This document shows, one piece after another, positions 14,449 through 21,587 of a stretch of DNA of 64,000 nt. The stretch is from Flavobacteriales bacterium. Lineage in GTDB: Bacteria > Bacteroidota > Bacteroidia > Flavobacteriales_F > PHOS-HE28. Position 1 is the first letter of the stretch, and the number at the start of each line of letters is the position of its first letter. The stretch spans positions 62,001 through 126,000 of the forward strand of contig JADKJM010000013.1 in the NCBI GenBank assembly GCA_016721005.1, in the 5' to 3' direction. The notes under the pieces are model-generated. The model was not told where the DNA came from, did no database searches, and saw nothing but the letters and a program-made list of their open reading frames with translations. The translations under genes were made by a program, and so were the position numbers.

Positions 14449-16743
14449 ATGCGTTTCCTCCTTCCGGTTCTCATTCTACTCTCCTCCTGCGCTTCGGCAC
14501 AGACCAACCCGGAGCCGCCCCTCATCCCGCGCCCGGTGTCCATCACGATGGCTGAGGGTTATTTCCCGGTGACCAGCGCCGTGAGCATCATCATCGACAG
14601 CAAAGAACTGAAGTCCGAGGGCAGCTACCTGCGCGATGTACTGGCCACGCTCCTTCCCGAAGCGCCGATGCTCCTTCCACAACGCACCATCGAAGGACCG
14701 GTGATCGCACTTGCAATTTCCAACGACGGTGAAATGCCCACCGAAGGCTACAGCTTGCACATCACGCCAGAGCGCATCGACCTCGTTTCATCGGACCGCG
14801 CGGGGATCTTCCACGGGATCCAGACACTCATTCAATTGCTCCCTCCGAAGGGAAGTGAAACAGCAGTCCCCTGCCTCACCATCACCGACCACCCGCGTTT
14901 CGCGTGGCGCGGCATGCACCTCGATGTCAGTCGCCACTTCTTCGGCGTCGAGTTCGTGAAGATGTACATCGACCTGTTGGCGAGGTATAAGATGAACCGC
15001 TTCCACTGGCACCTCACCGACGACCAAGGCTGGCGGATCGAGATCAAGAAGTACCCGAAGCTCACCGAAGTGGGCGCATGGCGAAGCGGGAGCCAGATCG
15101 GTCCATACGGTCGGGGCGAGTACGACAGCATACCATATGGCGGCTTCTACACACAGGAACAGGTTCGCGAAGTGGTAGCGTACGCGGCGGCGCGACACAT
15201 CACCGTGGTGCCGGAGATCGAAATGCCGGGACACGCCATGGCGGCGCTTGCGGCGTACCCGGAATACAGTTGCAAGGGTGGCCCTTTCGAAGTGCAGAAA
15301 GGCTGGGGCGTGTTCGAGGATGTGTTCTGCGCTGGCAACGACAGCACCTTTTCCTTCTTACAGGATGTGCTGTCCGAAGTGATGGGTCTCTTCCCCGGTG
15401 AATACATCCACATCGGCGGTGACGAATGCCCGAAGGAAAGCTGGAAGGCTTGCGCGAAATGCCAAGCGCGCATGAAGTCCGAAGGCTTGAAGGACGAGCA
15501 CGAACTCCAGAGCTACGTCATCCAACGCATCGAGAAGTTTGTGAACGCGAAAGGCCGGAAGATCATCGGCTGGGACGAGATCCTGGAAGGCGGACTAGCG
15601 CCGAACGCAGCGGTGATGAGTTGGCGCGGAACCGAAGGCGGCGTCGCCGCAGCGAAGAGCGGCCACTATGCGGTGATGAGCCCTGGCAGCCATTGCTACT
15701 TCGATCACTACCAAGGCGACCCAGCGAACGAGCCGCTGGCGATCGGCGGCTATACCACCGTGCAGAAAGTGTACAGCTACGAGCCGATCCCTGCGGAACT
15801 GAAAGCCGACCAAGCGAAGTACATCCTCGGCGCGCAAGGCAACGTGTGGACGGAGTACATCCTCACGCCAGAGCAAGTGGAATACATGGCGGTGCCGCGC
15901 ATGCTGGCGCTGGCTGAGGTATTGTGGACGCCGAAGGATAAGCGGGATGAGGCTGACTTCATCAAGCGGTTGGAGCTGGAATTCCCGAAGCTGGAAGCTA
16001 CGGGGGTGAATGCGAGCAAAAGCTTGTATCAGGTGCGGATCAAGCCGCGTCAAGGCAACAAGCCGGGCACCATCGAGTTGGATATGAGTTCGGGCACATC
16101 CCGAGGTACATGCATGTATCGATTGGAAGAGGGTTATGACAGACCTGATCGAACCCAATCGATTGTGAATGGCTTCTATCAGAAGACTTTGTTACTGAAT
16201 CAGTCGGGGCGGCTTGAGGGCTACTTGACGGACACGATTAGTGATAGATGGACCGAATACCCCCCTTCAAAACAGGAATTCCACTTCAACCTTGCAACAG
16301 CACAAAAGATCACCACCACTCCCCCACCCGCCGAGCGCTACAGCGAAGGCGGCGCCTTCACATTGGTGGATGGTATCACCGCGCAAGAGAAGCGCGTGAA
16401 CACCGAATGGCTCGGCTGGCTGAAAGATGTGACGATCACCGTGGATCTGGGCAGCGAGCAGGACATCAGCCACATCGGTATCGGCGCGTTGAACGAGACG
16501 TACAGTTGGATCCACTTGCCGAAGCAAGTGGAGGTCAGCATCAGCAGCGATGGGAAGAACTATTCGCCGTTGGGTTCTGCAGAAGCAAAGGCAACGGTCG
16601 GTCGGAGTGAGTTCGTGATCAACAAGGCCGTGAAAGCGCGGTACGTGCGGTTGGTGGTGAAGCACGCGGGCCTTATCCCGGAAGGGTTTCCGGGCGCAGG
16701 CAAACAGAGTTGGTTGTTCCTGGACGAGATCGAGGTGCACTAG
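14449..16743 (+). CDS. Secreted beta-N-acetylhexosaminidase, GH20
   Basis: The 764-residue product has a signal peptide ending CASAQ. The small GH20 N-terminal domain occupies ~25-140 and the TIM barrel ~145-500. The catalytic pair D325-E326 is in the HIGGDECPKESW motif; FHWHLTDDQGWRIEIKKYP and WDEILEGGLAPNAAVMSWRG are further family signatures. The C-terminus (~630-764) is a discoidin/F5-8C or CBM32-like domain (VTITVDLGSEQDISHIGIG...VKARYVRLVVKHAG). It would remove terminal GlcNAc or GalNAc from chitooligosaccharides or glycans. Around 16,090-16,310 the codon use and GC shift as in the GH38 gene. Confidence 0.92.
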   Translation: MRFLLPVLILLSSCASAQTNPEPPLIPRPVSITMAEGYFPVTSAVSIIIDSKELKSEGSYLRDVLATLLPEAPMLLPQRTIEGPVIALAISNDGEMPTEGYSLHITPERIDLVSSDRAGIFHGIQTLIQLLPPKGSETAVPCLTITDHPRFAWRGMHLDVSRHFFGVEFVKMYIDLLARYKMNRFHWHLTDDQGWRIEIKKYPKLTEVGAWRSGSQIGPYGRGEYDSIPYGGFYTQEQVREVVAYAAARHITVVPEIEMPGHAMAALAAYPEYSCKGGPFEVQKGWGVFEDVFCAGNDSTFSFLQDVLSEVMGLFPGEYIHIGGDECPKESWKACAKCQARMKSEGLKDEHELQSYVIQRIEKFVNAKGRKIIGWDEILEGGLAPNAAVMSWRGTEGGVAAAKSGHYAVMSPGSHCYFDHYQGDPANEPLAIGGYTTVQKVYSYEPIPAELKADQAKYILGAQGNVWTEYILTPEQVEYMAVPRMLALAEVLWTPKDKRDEADFIKRLELEFPKLEATGVNASKSLYQVRIKPRQGNKPGTIELDMSSGTSRGTCMYRLEEGYDRPDRTQSIVNGFYQKTLLLNQSGRLEGYLTDTISDRWTEYPPSKQEFHFNLATAQKITTTPPPAERYSEGGAFTLVDGITAQEKRVNTEWLGWLKDVTITVDLGSEQDISHIGIGALNETYSWIHLPKQVEVSISSDGKNYSPLGSAEAKATVGRSEFVINKAVKARYVRLVVKHAGLIPEGFPGAGKQSWLFLDEIEVH

Positions 16744-16770
16744 GAACGATCTTTGTCGGGCGCTAACGAG

Positions 16771-16797
16771 ATTCCGGGTCAAGCCCGGAATGACGGA
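16771..16797. repeat. Short intergenic palindrome ATTCCGGG-TCAAG-CCCGGAAT
   Basis: 8-bp perfect arms (16771-16778 and 16784-16791) flank a 5-nt loop and are followed by GACGG. Read on the other strand it opens CGTCATTCCGGG, close to the CGTCATCCCGG that opens the element at 10626-10768. This sequence type is a widespread intergenic repeat. Confidence 0.65.
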
Positions 16798-16829
16798 CGC
16801 AACGGGCCTGGAGTGACAATTCAAACAGT

Positions 16830-17171
16830 ATGCGGACACTCATCACTGTACTAGCGATCATTGGCGGCTTCGCGCTGCACGCGCAGAACACCATCTTCAG
16901 CCACGCCATCGGCAACTGGCGCAACGGGCCGGTGGTGTACATCACGCCGCTGTTCGAGACGACCGAGGCCACGACCAAGCCTCAGCTGAAGGAGCAACTC
17001 CGCGCGCAGTACCCGGAGCTGAAGGACATCGCGGACACGGACTTCGACGTACTGCTCTTCGGCACGACGGAAGAGGGCGAGGAAAGCCGCCGACTGCTCA
17101 AGGTCAAGTACGGCATCCGCAAATTGCAGGTCGTGCTATTGGACGCGCCGCCGCCTGCGAAAGAGGAGTAG
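16830..17171 (+). CDS. Small secreted protein, function unknown
   Basis: The 113-residue product has a signal peptide ending ALHAQ. The mature ~95 residues alternate polar and hydrophobic (PVVYITPLFETTEATTKPQLKEQL...DFDVLLFGTTEEGEESRRLLKVKYG), suggesting a small alpha/beta domain. No family recognised. It follows the GH20 gene after a short palindrome. Confidence 0.6.
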   Translation: MRTLITVLAIIGGFALHAQNTIFSHAIGNWRNGPVVYITPLFETTEATTKPQLKEQLRAQYPELKDIADTDFDVLLFGTTEEGEESRRLLKVKYGIRKLQVVLLDAPPPAKEE

Positions 17172-17248
17172 GCTCAGCGATCGCCCGGAGGATCCAACTC
17201 CCACGTTATCGTCGGCGATCCTTGTCTGTCCCAGATCTTCGTGGCACC

Positions 17249-17641
17249 ATGCAGACGCTCCACGCCACCTTCATCCTCTTCGTCAAGGACCAACAACGCA
17301 GCACGGCATTCTATCGGATCCTGCTGGACCGCGCACCCACGTTGGAAGCACCGGGCATGACGGAGTTCACATTGAATGAGGGCTGCAAACTGGGCCTGAT
17401 GCCGGAGAACGGGATCGCGCGGATCATCTCCGGCCCGTTGCCGCATCCGTCCACGGCGCAGGGCGCACCGCGCTGTGAACTGTACCTCCTGAGTGCGGAC
17501 CTGCTCGCCGCGATGCGATCAGCGGAGAAAGCGGGCGCCCAACCTGTGGATCCTTTGGTGGATCGTGATTGGGGCCACCGCGTCGCCTACTTCGCGGATC
17601 CCGATGGACACGTGATCGCCCTGGCAACGGAGATGGCCTGA
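17249..17641 (+). CDS. VOC (glyoxalase/bleomycin resistance) superfamily protein
   Basis: The 130-residue product has the paired beta-alpha-beta-beta-beta modules of the vicinal oxygen chelate fold: ATFILFVKDQQRSTAFYRILL at the start, and GHRVAYFADPDGHVIALATE at the end, the latter carrying the usual terminal glutamate. The exact reaction is unknown; many relatives are unassigned. The ATG at 17249 starts the conserved first strand; an upstream TTG is in frame but unlikely. ATCTTCG lies 8-14 nt upstream. Confidence 0.8.
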   Translation: MQTLHATFILFVKDQQRSTAFYRILLDRAPTLEAPGMTEFTLNEGCKLGLMPENGIARIISGPLPHPSTAQGAPRCELYLLSADLLAAMRSAEKAGAQPVDPLVDRDWGHRVAYFADPDGHVIALATEMA

Positions 17642-17642
17642 T

Positions 17643-17658
17643 GGTGATGATCATCACC
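17643..17658. promoter_or_regulatory. Crp/Fnr-type operator GGTGATGATCATCACC
   Basis: This is a perfect 16-bp palindrome with the TGA-N6-TCA core (17645-17656). Its centre (17650.5) is 33.5 bp from the TTTG at 17684-17687, the same spacing as at four other sites in the window. If it sits at -41.5, transcription starts at about 17692, on the A of the first start codon of the redox operon. Confidence 0.7.
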
Positions 17659-17679
17659 GGTCGTGCAGTCCGGTTGGCG

Positions 17680-17687
17680 GATCTTTG
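17680..17687 (+). promoter_or_regulatory. -7 box GATCTTTG of the redox operon
   Basis: GATCTTTG matches TAnnTTTG at all but the first base. It is 4 bp before ATG 17692, so the transcript would be leaderless or nearly so. Confidence 0.5.
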
Positions 17688-17691
17688 TGGC

Positions 17692-17892
17692 ATGAAAGCG
17701 AACATGGGTTCCTGGGATCGCATCCTGCGTGTGATCGTAGCGGTGGTCATTGCTGCGCTATACTTCATGGAGGTGATCACCGGCACGATCGGTATCCTGC
17801 TCATGATCCTGGCCGCTGTACTCGCGCTAACGAGTACCATCCGTGTGTGCCCGTTGTACCTCCCATTCGGTTTCAGCACCAAGAAGAAATGA
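17692..17892 (+). CDS. YgaP-type/DUF2892 inner-membrane protein
   Basis: The 66-residue product, MKANMGSWDRILR then two transmembrane helices then VCPLYLPFGFST, is the typical DUF2892/YgaP-TM layout. In other bacteria this module is fused to or adjacent to rhodanese domains, which fits the rhodanese gene two positions downstream. The ATG at 17692 is the family start; ATG 17704 is an alternative. Its TGA overlaps the next ATG (ATGA), so the two are translationally coupled. Confidence 0.8.
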   Translation: MKANMGSWDRILRVIVAVVIAALYFMEVITGTIGILLMILAAVLALTSTIRVCPLYLPFGFSTKKK

Positions 17893-18104
17893 AACGGAAG
17901 TACCTGATGATCGCCATCGGTGCCGTGCTGGGTGCCATCGGGGGATGGGTGTACTGGTCGCAAGTGGGCTGCGCAAGCGGATCCTGTGCGATCACCTCCC
18001 ACCCGCTCAACAGCACCTTGTACGGAACCTTTCTCGGTGGACTTCTGGGGTCCACGCTGAATGATCTCCGCAAACCGAAGAACACGAACGAAAACACCCA
18101 CTGA
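17889..18104 (+). CDS. DUF6132-like small membrane protein
   Basis: The 71-residue product has an N-terminal TM helix (YLMIAIGAVLGAIGGWVYW), a Cys pair in VGCASGSCAITSHP, then a glycine-rich second hydrophobic stretch (YGTFLGGLLGSTL). Bacteroidota homologues of this shape sit beside rhodanese and thioredoxin genes. The start overlaps the preceding stop (ATGA). The Cys-x3-Cys next to the membrane suggests a redox or sulfur role, which is inference only. Confidence 0.7.
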   Translation: MKRKYLMIAIGAVLGAIGGWVYWSQVGCASGSCAITSHPLNSTLYGTFLGGLLGSTLNDLRKPKNTNENTH

Positions 18105-18107
18105 ACC

Positions 18108-18413
18108 ATGCTACGCTCCCTCTTTGGCCTCGGCCCGAAAGTCGATATCACCCGGATGATCTCCGACGGTGCCTTGATCCTCGACGTCCGCACACCGGAC
18201 GAATTCCGGCGGGGTCATGTGCGCGGCTCCACGAACATCCCGCTGGACCGCTTGGCGAAGGACCTGAAGAAACTGGACAAGCAACGCGCGATCGTCGCCT
18301 GCTGCCAAAGCGGTATGCGCAGTGGTAGTGCGGTTGCCGTACTGGAGAGGAACGGTTACACCGCGCACAACGGCGGTTCATGGATGAACGTGCAAAGCCG
18401 GTCACCGAAATGA
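18108..18413 (+). CDS. Rhodanese-like sulfurtransferase
   Basis: The 101-residue product is a single rhodanese domain: DGALILDVRTPDEFRRGHVRGSTNIPLD is the conserved strand, and the active-site loop is CCQSGMRSG with the catalytic Cys in CQSGMRS. Residues 40-70 bring the usual helices. It carries sulfane sulfur, or acts in thiol redox, in the cytoplasm. It starts 3 bp after the upstream stop, and its own TGA overlaps the next ATG. Together with thioredoxin it suggests persulfide handling. Confidence 0.9.
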   Translation: MLRSLFGLGPKVDITRMISDGALILDVRTPDEFRRGHVRGSTNIPLDRLAKDLKKLDKQRAIVACCQSGMRSGSAVAVLERNGYTAHNGGSWMNVQSRSPK

Positions 18414-18655
18414 TCAAGGACCGCATCCTTCGGGGTTGGCACGCCATGCGGGTGCTGCGCGCGGTGTTCGCGGTGATCTTCGTGTTCGCCGCGATCTCCA
18501 GCAACGAGCCGGTGGCTTGGTTCGCAGCGGCCTTCTTCGGCATACAGGCCCTGTTCAACATCGGGTGTTGCGGGGTGGACGAGTGCCAACCGTCCCCTTC
18601 GCGGCGAACCAACGAGACAGGCACAGAACCCATCATCTACGAAGAGATCCGATGA
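18410..18655 (+). CDS. Small two-TM membrane protein of the rhodanese-thioredoxin operon
   Basis: The 81-residue product has two hydrophobic helices (VLRAVFAVIFVFAAIS and PVAWFAAAFFGIQALFNI), followed by GCCGVDECQPSP with three Cys, then a hydrophilic tail. I do not know a characterised member. Both ends overlap neighbouring genes (ATGA), so it is part of the coupled operon. The Cys cluster at the membrane face could be a thioredoxin substrate. Confidence 0.7.
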   Translation: MIKDRILRGWHAMRVLRAVFAVIFVFAAISSNEPVAWFAAAFFGIQALFNIGCCGVDECQPSPSRRTNETGTEPIIYEEIR

Positions 18656-18966
18656 ACACGCAAGGAACACCCTCCTCCTTCAAGGAACTCATCAACGGGG
18701 ACAAGCCCGTGGTGGTGGACTTCTTCGCGGAATGGTGCGGCCCGTGCAAGGCGATGAGGCCGATCCTCGATGAGTTCAAGAAAGCGGTCGGTGATCGCGC
18801 TGCGGTGATCAAGGTGGACGTGGACCGCAACCCGGGCGCCGCGCAGGCTTACCAAGTGCAAGGGGTACCCACCATCGCGATCTTCAAGAACGGGCGCATC
18901 GTCTGGCGCCGGTCGGGTGTGCAGAGCGCCAGCCAGCTAGAGGCCGCGCTCCAACCCTTCCTGTGA
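18652..18966 (+). CDS. Thioredoxin
   Basis: The 104-residue product has a canonical thioredoxin fold with the WCGPCKAMRPIL active site (two redox Cys), the preceding VVVDFFAEW strand, KVDVDRNPGAAQAYQVQGVPTIAIF with the cis-proline, and a C-terminal helix. It has no signal peptide, so it acts in the cytoplasm. It is the last gene of the five-gene operon. Its final 30 bp overlap the convergent Crp/Fnr gene. Confidence 0.95.
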   Translation: MNTQGTPSSFKELINGDKPVVVDFFAEWCGPCKAMRPILDEFKKAVGDRAAVIKVDVDRNPGAAQAYQVQGVPTIAIFKNGRIVWRRSGVQSASQLEAALQPFL

Positions 18967-19581
18967 AATGGAACTCGGCTCCGAAGAGAGGTGAACCTCC
19001 ACCGCGCCACGCGCCAAGGAGACCCGGCCGCGTGCCTGCAATTGATGCAACAACCGCGTGATCACCTCGCGGGGTGAATTGAGTTCATCCGCGATGTCCT
19101 GGTGGGTCACCTTCAGGATGGTATTCCCGGTGGCCTGTACGCGTTTGGTGAGGTAGTTCCACAACTGCTCGTCCAATTTCTGGAAGGCCACTACCTCGAT
19201 GGTCTCCAACAGTTCCCCGAATCGCTGCGCTTGGGTGTCACTTACGAATCGTCGCCATTCCGGGTACACCATCCACGCATCCATGCGATCCGATGGGATA
19301 AGCAGCAGATCCGCATCCTCCTCCACCACGGCCAACACCGAACTGTTCCGTTTGGATGAACAGCAGGTGAGCGAGATCGCGCAGGATTCTCCGGGTAGGA
19401 TGTGGTACAGGAAGCGTTCACGCCCGCTCGCGTCCTGCGCCAGGATCCGTAGGCTGCCCTTTTCCACAATGGGGACATGCGTGATGACATCACCCGGACT
19501 CATCAGCACGGTTCCCGCTGGAATGTGCCGCCGCATGACCACCTCGTTGAACGCGCGTTCCAACTCCTTGTCCTCGAACAT
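18937..19581 (-). CDS. Crp/Fnr-family transcriptional regulator
   Basis: The 214-residue product has a cNMP-binding-like beta-roll (about 15-115) and a C-terminal winged helix. The recognition helix reads SPREVITRLLHQLQ, keeping the Arg-Glu...Arg trio of Crp that reads TGTGA-like half sites. The beta-roll has ALTCCSSK-type Cys (CCSS), and no FNR-style N-terminal Cys cluster; its signal is unknown. The start at 19581 gives the normal family length; a longer reading adds an unrelated N-terminus. It lies between two operons that carry TGA-N6-TCA operators, so it is the prime candidate to bind them. Confidence 0.9.
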   Translation of the reverse strand: MFEDKELERAFNEVVMRRHIPAGTVLMSPGDVITHVPIVEKGSLRILAQDASGRERFLYHILPGESCAISLTCCSSKRNSSVLAVVEEDADLLLIPSDRMDAWMVYPEWRRFVSDTQAQRFGELLETIEVVAFQKLDEQLWNYLTKRVQATGNTILKVTHQDIADELNSPREVITRLLHQLQARGRVSLARGAVEVHLSSEPSSISQEGLERGL

Positions 19582-19747
19582 GCAGGCAATGTACCGCGAG
19601 CATGGATCGAAAGTGCGGACGATCGTCAGCGCTCGACAGTGGTATCCGTGATGGACCTCTTGCTCATGAGGGTGATCCGCGCCGATCATAGGCTCTCCAC
19701 GGCTGAAAGTACACTCATGCACAGCAGCACGGAACGACGCTCCAGCA

Positions 19748-19763
19748 CCTGACGAACATCAGG
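19748..19763. promoter_or_regulatory. Crp/Fnr-type operator CCTGACGAACATCAGG
   Basis: A CCTGA-N6-TCAGG inverted repeat with a TGA-N6-TCA core at 19750-19761. Its centre, 19755.5, is 33.5 bp from the TTTG of a full TAGGTTTG box at 19785-19792. It is upstream of the cysteine-dioxygenase-like/kinase/receiver-Crp operon and in the divergent region of the Crp/Fnr gene. Confidence 0.7.
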
Positions 19764-19784
19764 GGTGGGGCCATTCCGGCCCGA

Positions 19785-19792
19785 TAGGTTTG
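19785..19792 (+). promoter_or_regulatory. -7 box TAGGTTTG
   Basis: A perfect match to TAnnTTTG. It places the transcript start near 19797, supporting ATG 19824 (or GTG 19809) as the start of the dioxygenase-like gene. Confidence 0.6.
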
Positions 19793-19823
19793 CACGCATC
19801 CATTGACCGTGCGCAAGCAAGCC

Positions 19824-20339
19824 ATGTCCCCCCAGCCGATCACCACGATCCGTGATCTGGTCCGCGAGTTGTTGCGGAACAGGGACCTTGATTCGTACCC
19901 GGGGATCCTCGCGCGGTATGCCATTCCGAGTCGCGACCTGGAGCCTTACTTCCGCTGGAACACGCGGCACTATACACGCACGTGCATCCTCCGGAATGAT
20001 GATTTCGAGTTGTTGGTGATCTGCTACGAGCCCGGTCAACGCACCAGTATCCATGATTTCAATAGTGAAACGGCATGGGTCCATCCGGTGATCGGCGAAT
20101 TGGTGGAGGAGCGCTTCTCCATTGAGCCGAACGGTGGGTTGGAACCGGTCAGCGAAGCACACTTCCACCCCGGCGATCTGGATCGGTTCACCAAAGGCTC
20201 ATCCATCCACCGGTTCACGAACCGGGGACCGGGGCGCGCGGTCACCGTGAACCTGTACGCGAAGCCCATGAGCCAATGGCGGGTCTATGACGAGCGCACC
20301 GGTGGGGTCAGCATTTCACCGGCAGGACCGCCGCGATGA
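19824..20339 (+). CDS. Cysteine dioxygenase-like cupin protein with an altered metal site
   Basis: The 171-residue product follows cysteine dioxygenase type I: YEPGQRTSIHDFNSETAW is the metal-binding loop, SSIHRFTN the third-ligand strand and VNLYAKP the active-site Tyr strand. Characterised enzymes have His-x-His in the loop (IHDH); here the second His is Phe (IHDF). Only two of three iron ligands are visible, so activity on cysteine is doubtful. TTG 19803 and GTG 19809 are alternative starts. Its TGA overlaps the ATG of a histidine kinase, tying it to a signalling operon. Confidence 0.75.
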   Translation: MSPQPITTIRDLVRELLRNRDLDSYPGILARYAIPSRDLEPYFRWNTRHYTRTCILRNDDFELLVICYEPGQRTSIHDFNSETAWVHPVIGELVEERFSIEPNGGLEPVSEAHFHPGDLDRFTKGSSIHRFTNRGPGRAVTVNLYAKPMSQWRVYDERTGGVSISPAGPPR

Positions 20340-21583
20340 ACGCCGTCGCTACCTTGGCCAGCAATACTGATCAGGGCATGCGGCAGGTGGCGATGGACAT
20401 ACGACATGTGGGGGAATTGCTCTTCACCACGGCGGCGGAGGGCTTGGTGGTCGTGGATCGCGAAGGGACCATCCTCCTGCACAACCCCCGTCTGAACGAG
20501 ATGTTCGGTCATACCGGTGAAGAGTTGAACGGCAGACCCATTGAGGACCTTCTTCCCGATGCGGCGCGCGCGCACCATGTCCACCACCGGGCGAACTACG
20601 CCGAACATCCCGTGCCGCGCAGCATGGGCATGGGCATGGATCTCTGGGGGCAACGCAAGGACGGCAGCATTTTCCCGGTGGAAGTAAGCCTGAACCACTT
20701 CAACGTAAAAGGGCGGATGTACGTCATGGGCCTTATCACGGACGTGACCTTGCGGCACGAAGCGGAGCAAGCGCTTTACCGGAGCAAGCAGGATCTGGAG
20801 GAACGCGTGGAGCAACGCACCGCAGAACTCCGCGAAGCCGAGAAAAGCGTTCGGGCCGCCTTGGAGAAGGAGCGCGAACTGCATCAACTGAAGAGCCGCT
20901 TCGTGGCCATGGCCAGCCATGAATTCCGCACGCCCCTGAGCACTATCATGGGTAGTGTGGACCTGATCGGCCGATACGCCACCGGCGATGAGAAAGTGGA
21001 CAAGCATGTGAAGCGCATCCGATCCAAGGTCCGTGAACTCACCTCCATGCTGAACGAGTTCCTCTCACTGGAACGCATCGAACAGGGCCAGACCCTGGTG
21101 AACCCGACCAGCTTCGACATCATTCATCATTGCATCGAGCAGATCGAGGAGCTGCGCGGGCTGGCCAAGGCCGGACAATCCATCGATTACGATCACAGCG
21201 GAGAGGAACGGACGATCGGAACGGATCGGCAAATGCTCGGGCATGTGATCACCAACCTCGTGACCAATGCGGTGAAGTACTCCCCGGAGAACAAGCCGAT
21301 CATGTTGCGCACGACGATCCACGACGGTTCGCTACGGATCACCGTGCAGGACCGGGGCATGGGTATTCCCATGGAGGACCAGCAGCACCTCTTCGAGCGG
21401 TTCTTCCGTGGTGGCAATGTGATGACCATACAAGGGACCGGCCTCGGCCTGAACATCGTGAAACGCTACCTTGATCTCCTAGGAGGCACCATCAACTTCA
21501 CCAGTGAACCGGGCAACACGGTGTTCCATGTTGAAGTACCCCTGATCGCGATCACCCCGAAGACCGAACCGCAGACCATTTAA
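20336..21583 (+). CDS. PAS-domain sensor histidine kinase (soluble)
   Basis: The 415-residue product has no TM helices. A PAS domain spans about 25-145 (ILLHNPRLNEMFGHTGEELNG...VSLNHFNVKGRMYVMGLITD), followed by a coiled coil to ~185. The HisKA dimer helix carries H195 in ASHEFRTPLS, and a HATPase domain has the N box (TNLVTNAVKYS), the G1 box (QDRGMGIP) and the G2 box (GTGLGLNIV). It is a cytoplasmic sensor; the PAS ligand is unknown. It overlaps the dioxygenase-like gene by ATGA and is followed 4 bp later by the receiver-Crp gene, its obvious partner. Confidence 0.92.
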   Translation: MNAVATLASNTDQGMRQVAMDIRHVGELLFTTAAEGLVVVDREGTILLHNPRLNEMFGHTGEELNGRPIEDLLPDAARAHHVHHRANYAEHPVPRSMGMGMDLWGQRKDGSIFPVEVSLNHFNVKGRMYVMGLITDVTLRHEAEQALYRSKQDLEERVEQRTAELREAEKSVRAALEKERELHQLKSRFVAMASHEFRTPLSTIMGSVDLIGRYATGDEKVDKHVKRIRSKVRELTSMLNEFLSLERIEQGQTLVNPTSFDIIHHCIEQIEELRGLAKAGQSIDYDHSGEERTIGTDRQMLGHVITNLVTNAVKYSPENKPIMLRTTIHDGSLRITVQDRGMGIPMEDQQHLFERFFRGGNVMTIQGTGLGLNIVKRYLDLLGGTINFTSEPGNTVFHVEVPLIAITPKTEPQTI

Positions 21584-21587
21584 GAAC

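Noticed and set aside
19617..19628. Imperfect Crp site upstream of the Crp/Fnr gene itself
   Set aside because: Reads GGA-N6-TCA and is 32.5 bp from a poor -7 box; one half site is wrong and the spacing differs.
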